Assembly: GCA_959596515.1 (NCBI GenBank)
Contig: CAUFXR010000016.1
Span: 1 to 34,508, forward strand
Direction: 5' to 3'
From: an uncultured Oscillospiraceae bacterium
GTDB taxonomy: Bacteria; Bacillota; Clostridia; Oscillospirales; Acutalibacteraceae
Length of the DNA: 34,508 nt
The notes beneath the pieces are model-generated. The model was not told the DNA's origin. It saw only the letters and a list, made by a program, of their open reading frames with translations, and did not search any database. This document shows positions 1-7,458 of the stretch, one piece after another. Made by a program: the position numbers and the translations under genes. The stretch's first letter is position 1. The number at the start of each line of letters is the position of its first letter.

Positions 1-1
1 A

Positions 2-53
2 GCGATATTGGCTGATTTCGGGTCCTAATTTTTCATATTTACTTTACAGTGCC
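2..53. repeat. Left copy of a 52-bp terminal inverted repeat
   Basis: Positions 2-53 are the exact reverse complement of 34457-34508; the match stops at 54. Read from 53 leftwards the repeat begins GGCACTGT and continues out of the window. Its outer tip lies only 3 bases beyond the pncB stop codon. The first eight bases equal the terminal inverted repeat of IS26 (IS6 family), but the rest diverges from that family as I remember it. The simplest reading is that the window enters a multicopy insertion sequence at each end, in opposite orientations. No transposase is visible because only 52 bases are inside. Confidence 0.8.
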
Positions 54-56
54 GTG

Positions 57-1517
57 TTAAAAGCTGTGCTCCGAAAGCAGACGATTTTTTTCGTTCCAGA
101 GTTTTGGGGACAGATCCACATAATAGTGGTGCGGATTCTCAAAGCGTTTGACTTCCGCCCAAAGCCGGTCCACTTCTTTTTCGCAGAATGCCCTGATTTG
201 GGACAGCTCCGGGGATTGATATACTTTTTTCCCTTGCTCAAACAGTTTTACTCGCATAGGTTCCGCATAGAAGTTCTCTACGGTTTTCCGTTTCCACACA
301 TGTTCCGGATCAAAAATATCATATGGCTGCTGATCATCGATTATCTCATCCGCCATAGTGATAACATCGGCGATAGCCTTATCGCTTTCACGGTCGAACA
401 GTCTCCACAGACCTTTGAAGCAGGGATTGGTAATTTTAGAAACATTCTCACTGATTTTAATTTTCGGGATCACGGTTCCATCAGGCCGTTCGATAGCGGA
501 AAGCTTGTACACTCCGCCCATCACCGGCTCAGAAGAGGCGGTGATCAACCGTTCTCCTACGCCGAAAGTATCTATCTGGGCACCCTGCATAATCATATCC
601 CGGATGATATATTCGTCCAAAGAATTGGAGGCGCAGATTTTACAATCGGCATAGCCTGCATCATCCAGCATTTTTCGTGCTTTACAGGAAAGATATGTGA
701 TATCGCCGCTGTCGATACGGATACCCGCCGGCCGAACGCCTAAAGGCTTCAGCACCTCGTCGAACACCTTGATCGCGTTTGGCACTCCGGATTTCAGCAC
801 ATTATAAGTATCTACCAGAAGCAGACAATTGGTAGGATATGCCTTCGCGTATGCCCGGAAAGCATCCAGCTCGCTGTCAAACAGCTGGACCCAGCTATGG
901 GCCATCGTGCCTAACGCTGGAATTTCAAAATCCCGGTCGCTCAGTGTACACGCTGTTCCCACACATCCGCCGATATAAGCTGCTCTGGAGCCCATGATCG
1001 CCCCATCCGCTCCCTGAGCTCGGCGGGAACCAAATTCCATTACCGCCCTGCCCTGAGCCGCCCGTACAATCCGGTTCGCCTTGGTCGCGATCAAACTTTG
1101 GTGGTTAATACAGAGCAGAATCATCGTCTCCACAAACTGAGCCTGGATCACCGGTCCCCGCACAGTCACGATAGGCTCGCCAGGAAAAATGGGTCTACCT
1201 TCTGGTACCGCCCAGACGTCACAGGAAAAGTGAAAATTCTCTAAATAATTCAGGAAAGCGTCGCAGAAAATTCCTTTGCTACGGAGAAACTCCACATCTT
1301 CCCGGGTAAATATCAGGTTTTCTAAATATTCTACCACCTGCTGTACTCCGGCCATAATAGCAAAGCCACCACCATCAGGCACTTTACGGAAAAACATATC
1401 GAAATAAGCCACCGTATTTTCAAAGCCGTTTTCCAAATAACCATTAGCCATAGTCAGCTCGTAGAAATCTGTCAGCATGGTAAGGTTATTTTTCAAATTA
1501 ATTTTCTGTCCACTCAT
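57..1517 (-). CDS. pncB: Nicotinate phosphoribosyltransferase
   Basis: Converts nicotinate and PRPP to nicotinate mononucleotide with ATP hydrolysis, the entry step of NAD salvage (Preiss-Handler pathway); cytosolic. The 486-residue product has the family's N-terminal LTDFYELTMANGY signature, which carries substrate-site residues, the FGSRRAQG segment in the middle, and the RIDSGDI phosphate-binding strand further on; length is normal for the Firmicutes form. I chose the ATG at 1517. The frame can be extended to a TTG at 1541, but the purine-rich stretch GGAAAGAAG lies between the two and fits a ribosome binding site for the ATG. A good promoter lies about 85 bases upstream. The gene ends 3 bases from the repeat at the window edge, so a former downstream partner could have been displaced. 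Confidence 0.96.
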   Translation of the reverse strand: MSGQKINLKNNLTMLTDFYELTMANGYLENGFENTVAYFDMFFRKVPDGGGFAIMAGVQQVVEYLENLIFTREDVEFLRSKGIFCDAFLNYLENFHFSCDVWAVPEGRPIFPGEPIVTVRGPVIQAQFVETMILLCINHQSLIATKANRIVRAAQGRAVMEFGSRRAQGADGAIMGSRAAYIGGCVGTACTLSDRDFEIPALGTMAHSWVQLFDSELDAFRAYAKAYPTNCLLLVDTYNVLKSGVPNAIKVFDEVLKPLGVRPAGIRIDSGDITYLSCKARKMLDDAGYADCKICASNSLDEYIIRDMIMQGAQIDTFGVGERLITASSEPVMGGVYKLSAIERPDGTVIPKIKISENVSKITNPCFKGLWRLFDRESDKAIADVITMADEIIDDQQPYDIFDPEHVWKRKTVENFYAEPMRVKLFEQGKKVYQSPELSQIRAFCEKEVDRLWAEVKRFENPHHYYVDLSPKLWNEKNRLLSEHSF

Positions 1518-1602
1518 GGTTACCCACTTCTTTCCTTGCAATCAAGATTTTATATCCCACGCTGGAAATAACGAATTCAAATTAGAATTCCCTATTTTTT
1601 AG

Positions 1603-1631
1603 ATTATATCAATTTCTTTCTCATTTGACAA
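1603..1631 (-). promoter_or_regulatory. Sigma-A-type promoter of pncB
   Basis: On the minus strand TTGTCA (1631-1626) is followed after 17 bases by TATAAT (1608-1603). This is close to the vegetative consensus. It gives a leader of about 80 nt before the pncB ATG. Confidence 0.75.
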
Positions 1632-1761
1632 ATTTTATTTCTCGATACCTTGTTATTTACAATTAAATTTCTAATATCTCATATTTAATTAAAAAAATGA
1701 AATAAATTTAAAAACCCAAATATAACCATGTGTTTTTTCGTTTTTTTTCGCTAGTTTTTTC

Positions 1762-1790
1762 TTGTATTGCCAATTATTTTATTATATAAT
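1762..1790 (+). promoter_or_regulatory. Sigma-A-type promoter of the XRE gene
   Basis: TTGTAT (1762-1767), a 17-base spacer and a perfect TATAAT (1785-1790) sit about 58 bases before the GTG start at 1848. The flanking T-rich stretch could act as an UP element. Confidence 0.7.
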
Positions 1791-1847
1791 AATTACATTC
1801 TGTTAATATATTTTTATTCATATTGATTTGGAAGGGGTGAGAATAAA

Positions 1848-2096
1848 GTGAGGTTGCGCAAACAGGCTTTAGGCGATCGTAACTTAATTGGAGCTCGCGT
1901 AGAGGCTGCCAGAAAAAAGCAAGGCATGAAACAAAAGGAACTTCTGGCACAACTTCAGGTAAGCGGTGTAGATATGAATGCCTCTGGTTTATCCAAATTA
2001 GAGGGGCAGATTCGGTTTGTAACCGATTTTGAATTGGTAGCTCTGGCCGACATTTTGGGAGTATCGGTGGATTGGTTATTGGGACGTGTAGAGTAG
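1848..2096 (+). CDS. Small XRE/Cro-CI family DNA-binding protein
   Basis: This is an 82-residue, single-domain helix-turn-helix protein, presumably a cytosolic transcription regulator. Residues about 13-80 form the domain: an RVEAARKKQGMKQKELLAQL helix pair, then NASGLSKLEGQ as the recognition-helix region, and a C-terminal ADILGVSVDWLLGR segment, typical of Cro/CI-like repressors. Start is GTG at 1848, supported by AAGGGGTGA seven bases upstream. The gene stands alone, divergent from pncB and converging on rnpB; the hairpin at 2169-2206 ends it. It has no partner toxin, phage gene or kinase nearby, so its target is unknown. Autoregulation would be usual for the family but is not shown by the sequence. 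Confidence 0.85.
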   Translation: MRLRKQALGDRNLIGARVEAARKKQGMKQKELLAQLQVSGVDMNASGLSKLEGQIRFVTDFELVALADILGVSVDWLLGRVE

Positions 2097-2168
2097 TTTG
2101 AATTCTTTATTATGTGTTAAGAAATGCCTAGTTAATTCACCCTTTAAAAAAATAACAGATTGAGAAAT

Positions 2169-2206
2169 AAAAAGGTATCCGCTGATTCAACGGCGGATAC
2201 CTTTTT
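2169..2206. terminator. Bidirectional intrinsic terminator
   Basis: A perfect 9-bp stem GGTATCCGC/GCGGATACC is flanked by five A on the left and five T on the right. It can terminate the XRE gene on the plus strand and rnpB on the minus strand. Confidence 0.88.
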
Positions 2207-2211
2207 GATTA

Positions 2212-2557
2212 TGACCAGGCCTATAAGCCGAGTTCTGTCGTGAACAGCCATCTATCTTGGCCGGATGTTGCCATCACGGCTCGACGCCACCTCCTCGGAA
2301 CACGCCGGGCCAGCGTTATGCGTTCCTCTGCGGTGTTGCTCCAAATAGGGTTTACACAGCCGTGCAGTCTCCTGCGCGCTGGTGAGCTCTTACCTCGCCT
2401 TTCCACCCTTACCGACATAGCCGGCGGTAACTTTCTGTTGCACTATCCCTAGGGTCGCCCCCGGCGGCCGTTAGCCGCTATTTCTGCCCTGTGGAGCTCG
2501 GACTTTCCTCAGGCGGGGCCTTTCGGCCGGCGCCCGCGGCTGTTCAGCCTGCTCACC
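2212..2557 (-). ncRNA. rnpB: RNase P RNA, class A
   Basis: Catalytic RNA of ribonuclease P, which removes 5' leaders from pre-tRNAs. On the minus strand the conserved blocks appear in order: GAGGAAAGTCCGAGCTC (P4 5' strand and J3/4), CAGGGCAGA, GGTAAGAGCTCACC, a GGAGGTGGCGTCGAG-type region, and the near-invariant ACAGAACTCGGCTTAT close to the 3' end (P4 3' strand). The ends TGAGCAGGC and GGCCTGGTCA can pair as helix P1, which sets the limits to within a few bases. Type A architecture, rather than the type B of Bacillus, argues for Clostridia. It is transcribed from its own promoter at 2564-2592 and ends at the 2169-2206 hairpin. Confidence 0.95.
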
Positions 2558-2563
2558 TGTTTT

Positions 2564-2592
2564 ATTTTAATCTTTGTCCTCTCTTCTGTCAA
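2564..2592 (-). promoter_or_regulatory. Consensus promoter of rnpB inside the mocR 3' end
   Basis: The minus strand shows a perfect TTGACA (2592-2587), a 17-base spacer and TAAAAT (2569-2564). Transcription should start at about 2558-2557, exactly where the RNase P RNA begins. The elements overlap the last eight codons and the stop of the upstream MocR gene. Confidence 0.87.
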
Positions 2593-3967
2593 GAACAGGA
2601 TTCCACGCCCTCCAAAGCGTGGTAACCGCCTCGGGGATGCTCTCCACGGGAATTCCCGCAAAGCCCGCTAAAATATCCGTCTCTCCCAGCCTTTCCCGCA
2701 GGGTCAGCCGTACGCCTTGATCTAAAGCTAGCTGTACCAATTCTGCGTGTGAAAGACGGCTGGACGGTTCCAACAGAAAACAAAGGCTGGTTTCCCATAA
2801 AGACAGCTTGATTTGATTTTGAAAGGTGTGAGTCACCGTCTGAAAAAACAAATCGCTTTTCGTGGCATAAAGTTTCCTGAGTCTCCGCAGCTGGCGTTCC
2901 AGGTTGCCTTCCTGGATATACCGCGCCAAGGCCAGCTGCTCGATTTTGGAGGCGGTTTGATTATAACCACTCGACTTTTCCCAATAGGGCCGGAGCAATT
3001 CCTCTGGCATAGCCAAATATCCGATTCTGACGCTAGGTAACAACAACTTGGAAAAAGATCCTAAATATGCCACTCGTTTCCCATCACTCAGGCTTTGCAG
3101 GGCGGGAATTGGTTTCGCGCCATATCGAAGTTCCCCATTATAATCATCTTCAATGACCAACCGACTTTCCTGCCGAACCCAATTCAAAATTTCAAACCTG
3201 CGGCTCATGGGAATCGCGTCCTGATCTTTCATCCGGTTGGATGGGCTGACAAACAGTACGCTGGCTTTGGAAGCCTCCAATTCTCTCATACAAATCCCAT
3301 CCTGATCCCCGCCCACCAAGCGTACCGGAAACCCGTAATCCTGAAACACCTGTTCCGCTTGGCGAAAGCCAGGGCTCTCAATCGCGACCACACTGTCCCT
3401 GGGCAACAGCCCGCATAAGACGGACAAAAGCTGCTGGGTTCCAGCGCCGATCACAATGGAATCCGCTGTGGACACTACCCCTCTCACACTAAAACTGTAG
3501 CTGGAAAGAGCCTCGCGCAGCTCCGGTTCCCCTTGCTTATCACCATAGGAAACCAAAACATCCTTCCGATTCAGCACATCTTTGACACACCGCTTCCACC
3601 GCAGCAGATCCGCGTTTTGAAGGTCCACTACATCGGTTCCTAAATTATATTTTGCCAAAGCCTTTTGAATCCGACGATAATTGTCACTAGGTATCCTTCG
3701 AAGGTAAACATGGCCTTGACCAGATGCTGCTACAAAATAGCCGCTTTGCGGCTTGCTCTTCAAATAGCCTTCTACACAGAGCTGCTGATATGCCGTTTCA
3801 ATGGTGGTACGGCTTAATTTAAGATCCTCCGCCAGCTTACGAATGGAAGGCATTTTTTCTCCCTGTGAAAGATGTCCTTCCTGAACCGCCCTTCGGATTT
3901 GTTCGTAAATCTGCTGATAAAGAGGCTTTTTGCTGTGCTGGTCCAATTGAAGATAATCGTATACCAT
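2567..3967 (-). CDS. MocR/PdxR-type transcriptional regulator (GntR HTH + aminotransferase-like domain)
   Basis: A 466-residue PLP-binding regulator. Residues about 11-80 form a GntR-type winged helix (PLYQQIYEQIRRAVQEG, then MPSIRKLAEDLKLSRTTIE). Residues about 115-455 form a fold-type I aminotransferase-like domain with the PLP Schiff-base lysine in GSFSK (K307), the cofactor-contacting EDDYN (273-277) and SVRIGY (R314). The usual PxHxxPTG stretch is altered to SPSNRMKDQDAIPM (241-254). Start ATG at 3967 follows AAAGGAG by six bases. It diverges from an ECF S component, with an inverted repeat in between. PdxR members of this family control vitamin B6 synthesis or uptake, so control of a B6 transporter is plausible. 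GabR- or TauR-like roles are not excluded. Confidence 0.9.
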   Translation of the reverse strand: MVYDYLQLDQHSKKPLYQQIYEQIRRAVQEGHLSQGEKMPSIRKLAEDLKLSRTTIETAYQQLCVEGYLKSKPQSGYFVAASGQGHVYLRRIPSDNYRRIQKALAKYNLGTDVVDLQNADLLRWKRCVKDVLNRKDVLVSYGDKQGEPELREALSSYSFSVRGVVSTADSIVIGAGTQQLLSVLCGLLPRDSVVAIESPGFRQAEQVFQDYGFPVRLVGGDQDGICMRELEASKASVLFVSPSNRMKDQDAIPMSRRFEILNWVRQESRLVIEDDYNGELRYGAKPIPALQSLSDGKRVAYLGSFSKLLLPSVRIGYLAMPEELLRPYWEKSSGYNQTASKIEQLALARYIQEGNLERQLRRLRKLYATKSDLFFQTVTHTFQNQIKLSLWETSLCFLLEPSSRLSHAELVQLALDQGVRLTLRERLGETDILAGFAGIPVESIPEAVTTLWRAWNPVLDRREDKD

Positions 3968-3980
3968 AAAAAGCTCCTTT

Positions 3981-4032
3981 AACTGTCCCTTTATTTTTTC
4001 TGAAAACTGTCTATTTCTCTCAAGACAGTTTT
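3981..4032. promoter_or_regulatory. Candidate MocR operator (inverted repeat)
   Basis: A perfect 10-bp inverted repeat, AAAACTGTCT (4003-4012) and AGACAGTTTT (4023-4032), has a 10-base spacer, so the half-sites are 20 bp, about two helical turns, apart. A third half-site, AACTGTCC, occurs at 3981-3988, between the repeat and the regulator's own ribosome binding site. Multiple spaced half-sites suit a dimeric MocR protein, and the position suits autoregulation and control of the divergent gene. Confidence 0.6.
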
Positions 4033-4286
4033 GGGATATGATAAAAATAGTTTAAGGTCATCGTTACTGTGATGATGTTAAGACTTCTAAAGCGCAAAAG
4101 TCTTCAACAAATAAACGCACCGACCTCTTTCAGGAAAAACCATATCGGCTTGCCGACCGGAAAGCCGTCAAATCATGAATCTGTTCATTGGCGGTTTCAT
4201 CCATCACCTATCCCCTTCTATTATTTATTTAAAACAATTTCGTCAACGATTGCAAGCCTTATTTTAATACAAAAGGAGTTTTGTCA
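4033..4286 (+). other. Leader region of the ECF S-component gene
   Basis: About 250 bases lie between the operator and the S-component start. The stretch contains a small hairpin (GTTAAGACTT at 4077-4086 against AAGTCTTCAAC at 4098-4108) and a second one built on CGGCTT/AAGCCG around 4145-4170. I do not recognise a TPP, preQ1, THF or other known riboswitch core. A long leader upstream of a vitamin transporter gene leaves an uncharacterised RNA element possible. The clear ribosome binding site AAAAGGAG is at 4271-4278. Confidence 0.35.
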
Positions 4287-4880
4287 ATGTCTTCCCTTCC
4301 AAACAGTAAAAAAAGACTTACGATTTATCAGCTCGCTTTTACCGCATTGATGGCGGCGCTGGTGTTTGTTTCCACCCAATTTAATATAAAGATCCCGCTG
4401 GGTATGGGCGTAACCTCTATGATTAGCTTCGGCAATATTTTTTGTATTCTTTCCGCCCTGCTGTTAGGGCCCATTTACGGAGGCCTTGCCGCTGGAATTG
4501 GCTCGTTTTTCTTTGACCTTTTGGATCCGGTATTTATTACCTCCGCCCCCTTTACCCTTATTTTTAAATTTATCATGGCCTTTGTCTGCGGAAAAATCGC
4601 ATATAGCGGCGGACATGCCGCTGACAGCCACAAAAGAAATCTGATCGCGTCTATCGCTGGACTTCTAGCCTATATTGTGCTGCATCTGGGTAAAACCTTT
4701 ATTACCAACGCTCTGTTAGGTTCTGCGTTTCTGCCTAATCTGACTACTGTGGGCTACAGCTCTCTGCCTTCTATTATCAACGCTGTCATCGCCACTATCG
4801 TGGCGGTGCCTTTGGCTGCGGCTCTCCGGATGGCATTAAAAAAGGCTCACTTCCTGGATAAATTGCAGCCTCAGCACTGA
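4287..4880 (+). CDS. ECF transporter S component (substrate-binding membrane subunit)
   Basis: A 197-residue integral membrane protein that should capture a vitamin or precursor and work with a shared EcfA-EcfA'-EcfT energising module encoded elsewhere. It has five to six hydrophobic segments, an N-terminal ALMAALVFVSTQ helix and the glycine-rich LLLGPIYGGLAAGIGSFFFD segment typical of S components of the HmpT/PdxU-like type. The ATG at 4287 lies eight bases after AAAAGGAG; the in-frame TTG at 4281 is too close to it. The divergent MocR regulator makes pyridoxine or a relative the best substrate guess, but hydroxymethylpyrimidine or another vitamin fits the sequence equally well. Confidence 0.87.
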   Translation: MSSLPNSKKRLTIYQLAFTALMAALVFVSTQFNIKIPLGMGVTSMISFGNIFCILSALLLGPIYGGLAAGIGSFFFDLLDPVFITSAPFTLIFKFIMAFVCGKIAYSGGHAADSHKRNLIASIAGLLAYIVLHLGKTFITNALLGSAFLPNLTTVGYSSLPSIINAVIATIVAVPLAAALRMALKKAHFLDKLQPQH

Positions 4881-4941
4881 TCGAGATTTGCTGATCTTAG
4901 ATTCTAGATTTTAGATTTTACATTCTCGTTTTGTTCCGCCA

Positions 4942-4980
4942 GTTCTGTGACGACCATAGAACCTACTATTTTGTTTTTTT
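4942..4980 (+). terminator. Possible terminator of the S-component gene
   Basis: An 8-bp stem with one G-U pair, GTTCTGTG (4942-4949) and CATAGAAC (4955-4962), is followed after a few bases by ATTTTGTTTTTTT. The gap between stem and T run makes this weaker than the other terminators here. Confidence 0.4.
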
Positions 4981-5110
4981 GCCTCGTCAGGGGTTGTGAT
5001 TTTAGTTTTTAGGAAAATTTCGGCTTTGGTAACAATTTTCTATCAAAAAATTATTTGCAGCGGCAATGGGGACCGCCTGATTCCCGCAGTTTCAGGAAAA
5101 TTATTACCTT

Positions 5111-5150
5111 TCCTGGTTTGTCCTAATTTTTCCTGATTTATCCTAATATT
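5111..5150. repeat. Four-unit 10-bp tandem repeat
   Basis: TCCTGGTTTG, TCCTAATTTT, TCCTGATTTA and TCCTAATATT follow each other without gaps. Seen as 20-mers, the two halves differ at only three positions. The 10-base phase and the T-rich composition resemble the larger array at 27261-27520. Confidence 0.75.
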
Positions 5151-5202
5151 AAAAAAGCCCGCTTTTATAATAAAGTCTGTTTTTATAAAACCATTGAAAT
5201 GT

Positions 5203-5239
5203 AAAAAGAAGGACCTCTGCACAAGAGGTCCTTCTTTTT
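5203..5239. terminator. Terminator of the gerX operon
   Basis: A perfect 16-bp stem (5203-5218 with 5224-5239) around the loop GCACA has A and T runs at its ends, so it can act on both strands. The stop codon of gerXC lies in the outermost stem bases. Confidence 0.9.
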
Positions 5240-6374
5240 ACATTGGATTAATTTCCTGCCCTTCCTGCCGTATATCGCTTTCCACGGTGATTTTAACGGT
5301 TGACTGTGCGTAAACGTTGGTCCAATTCTTAGATATTTCTTTAAAATATTCTGGCTGGGCTTGCATCATCCTTCTTCCAAAGCGGAAAATATCGGATTGA
5401 TATTCTCGTAGCAATTTTTCCGTCGTTTGGAAGCATCGATCATAAATTTTTTGATTGGCCTCTGCTTCCATTTTTGCTACCATGTCCAAGCCATATTTTT
5501 GATGGATATTGCCGTCGATTTCATAAAGGTCTAAATTTACTTGTATGAAAACATCGAATACCGGCAAACCATTTTCTACTCTAGCATCAATCGAGCTATC
5601 TCCGCCGCTTAGGGAAAAGGACACATTCCCCACGCCTTCTACCGGAACCACCAAGGTTCCGCTTCTCGCCTCCCCGGTCATCAAAAGGTAGCCCTGTGTT
5701 TCCTCTAAAGTCAAATAGCCGACCAGCTTGTCGCCTTTTAAAATACCGGTGCCATCCACGTAGACGATGCCTTCTTCCTCATTTCCGGACATGGCCAGGG
5801 CAATCATAAAGCCGTCGGAACTTTCATCCTGAAGACGGTTTACCAAAGTCAATACATCGGAATGAACCTGCTCCGCGTTGATTTCCCCGGAATTGGCCAG
5901 ATTTTCGATATCTTTTGCTGAGATCAGCCGACCATCGTTACTGCAATTCATAACTTCTCTGGCGGTATGCCCCTTGGCCACAAAAAGTTCCACTGTGGGT
6001 CTTGTTTCATAATAGCGGATAAAAAAGTCGATCATGTTATTCATACCGCTCTTCGCGGTCTCTTCTCCCACGATCAAAACCAGGTTTTGTGAAAACAGAG
6101 GTTCTTTCCCGATTTGAAGGGTAATGGCATTAAAAGCGTCTATCACTGATCTTCCCCGTCCTGTCATTACCACAATATCCTGACTTTCCTCTCCACCCGC
6201 GCTGGCCCTTTGAGCGTCAAACACGTGCATGGTTACCACATAGGCACCATCCTCAATATCCACGCCGATACCGTTGACTATCAATCGTTCGTTTAACTGA
6301 TTTACCTGGCTACATCCGGGCGCCAAAACTAAAAACAGGAGACATAAAATGAAAAAGCTGACTTTAGCTTTCAT
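5238..6374 (-). CDS. gerXC: Spore germination protein GerC-type lipoprotein
   Basis: C subunit of a Ger-family germinant receptor in the spore inner membrane. The 378-residue product starts with a lipoprotein signal: a hydrophobic stretch and the lipobox LAPGC, with lipidated Cys21. A GerC-type N-terminal domain follows (NERLIVNGIGVD, then a SQNLVLIVGEE strand) and a C-terminal GerAC domain that ends without a membrane span. The ATG at 6374 is preferred over an in-frame ATG at 6392, because it follows AAGAAGGG by five bases and puts the signal peptide at the N terminus. It overlaps gerXB by 11 bases and is the last gene of the operon. Which germinant the receptor senses cannot be told from sequence. 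Confidence 0.92.
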   Translation of the reverse strand: MKAKVSFFILCLLFLVLAPGCSQVNQLNERLIVNGIGVDIEDGAYVVTMHVFDAQRASAGGEESQDIVVMTGRGRSVIDAFNAITLQIGKEPLFSQNLVLIVGEETAKSGMNNMIDFFIRYYETRPTVELFVAKGHTAREVMNCSNDGRLISAKDIENLANSGEINAEQVHSDVLTLVNRLQDESSDGFMIALAMSGNEEEGIVYVDGTGILKGDKLVGYLTLEETQGYLLMTGEARSGTLVVPVEGVGNVSFSLSGGDSSIDARVENGLPVFDVFIQVNLDLYEIDGNIHQKYGLDMVAKMEAEANQKIYDRCFQTTEKLLREYQSDIFRFGRRMMQAQPEYFKEISKNWTNVYAQSTVKITVESDIRQEGQEINPM

Positions 6375-7458
6375 GCGAACCCTTCTTTCCACTCTTGATC
6401 AGATCTAAAATCAAAAGGAACAGAGGCACCACTAATGTTGCGGTAACCGTAATCCAGAAAATACCGCTCATCTGATAAATAAAGAAGGTCACGCTCTCAT
6501 GATAAACGGTCCAAAAGCTATACGCAAACACCGCCGCCGCTCCTAGAAAGATCGAAATTCTAGCCGCTTTAGGGCCAAAAAACTTTTTAATACAAAGCGA
6601 GAACAAAAACAGTCCTAAGGAAACCTTAATAAACAGGCAAGTCGTCCAAACGGCAAAAAATAAAGCATCCACCCTTTTGAAAATTCCCAGCTCCGCCACA
6701 CTAGCTGCGGCGTAAATCGGATAAATTTGGGTTTTGATATAGTCGCCTAATGCTCCGACAATCACCAAAATCAAAATAATCATTGTGATATTGGTGGAAA
6801 ACAGCCATGTAAAAAATCCCTTTTTCACATTTCCCTTGGTAAAAGGCAAAAGCATCCCGAGAAAAACGATGCACGATGTTCTTCCGATCATTTGCTCCAC
6901 ACCAATCCACATTCCGTCCGTACCGTTGTAAAGCAAAGGAATATAATTCAAGGGATCCCGTTTGAACAATAATGCCGCAATAAAGAACACCAGGCAGACC
7001 ACAACGATCATAATGATGATTCCCGACGCTCTGGCTAACGCTTCTATTCCCTTGAGCGCGCCATAACACGCAGTCAGCAAGACCGCTGACGCCAAAAGGA
7101 GCAGGGAAAATTTAGGCGCCATCACGCTGGAAACAAATGCGCTGTAAAAGCTCAGATTATAACCGCAGATAAACAAAAAGTACAAGCCGTAAAACGCCGT
7201 GATCAAAGCGCCTAAAAAACGCCCGGTCAAAGCGCAGGCCTGATCCACTAAAGTATCTTTTGGCCGGCGTTTGTGAAGAAAGTAAATCGGAATGGCGATC
7301 AGCGCCATCAATACAATTGATATACAGGCAGAAATTACCTGATCCAACATTTCTCCTGAAGCCGCCATAAATGGACTATAGGTGACATTTACTACCATTC
7401 TGCTGATAAACAACATACAAAAAAGCTGTCCCACTGTAATTGTATTGGTCTCAGTCAT
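6364..7458 (-). CDS. gerXB: Spore germination protein GerB-type permease
   Basis: B subunit of the germinant receptor, a transporter-like protein of the amino acid-polyamine-organocation superfamily; B subunits bind the germinant in characterised receptors. The 364-residue product has about ten hydrophobic segments and is of standard GerAB length. It opens with TITVGQLFCMLFISRMV, typical of the family's first helix. The ATG at 7458 lies in the last codons of gerXA (ATGACTGA overlap of 8 bases) and follows GAGGAGGAG. A longer reading to 7563 lies wholly inside gerXA and adds a non-family N terminus, so I rejected it. Confidence 0.93.
   Translation of the reverse strand: MTETNTITVGQLFCMLFISRMVVNVTYSPFMAASGEMLDQVISACISIVLMALIAIPIYFLHKRRPKDTLVDQACALTGRFLGALITAFYGLYFLFICGYNLSFYSAFVSSVMAPKFSLLLLASAVLLTACYGALKGIEALARASGIIIMIVVVCLVFFIAALLFKRDPLNYIPLLYNGTDGMWIGVEQMIGRTSCIVFLGMLLPFTKGNVKKGFFTWLFSTNITMIILILVIVGALGDYIKTQIYPIYAAASVAELGIFKRVDALFFAVWTTCLFIKVSLGLFLFSLCIKKFFGPKAARISIFLGAAAVFAYSFWTVYHESVTFFIYQMSGIFWITVTATLVVPLFLLILDLIKSGKKGSHES

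Larger units (their letters stand above)
1518..1847. other. AT-rich divergent intergenic region
   Basis: This 330-bp gap separates pncB (minus) from the XRE gene (plus). It is far richer in A and T than the genes around it, with long T and A runs between 1665 and 1760. It holds one strong promoter for each flanking gene, described separately, and two GAATTC boxes six bases apart at 1573-1590, inside the pncB leader. These could be an operator, though short AT-rich palindromes arise easily here. I see no RNA gene or open frame in it. Confidence 0.6.
4881..5202. other. Gene-free spacer between convergent genes
   Basis: This spacer lies between the S-component gene (plus) and gerXC (minus). It holds three copies of a 7-base unit TAGATT(C/T) at 4898-4918, the weak hairpin at 4942-4980, and four 10-base units at 5111-5150 listed separately. 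I see no open frame with a ribosome binding site and no known RNA. Confidence 0.5.

Noticed and set aside
2221..2452. Overlapping open frames on both strands in the RNase P region
   Set aside because: They lie fully in the structured RNA, have no ribosome binding sites and match no family.
4069..4350. Plus-strand frame of 93 codons upstream of the S component
   Set aside because: It overlaps the S-component start in another frame and has no ribosome binding site or recognisable domain.
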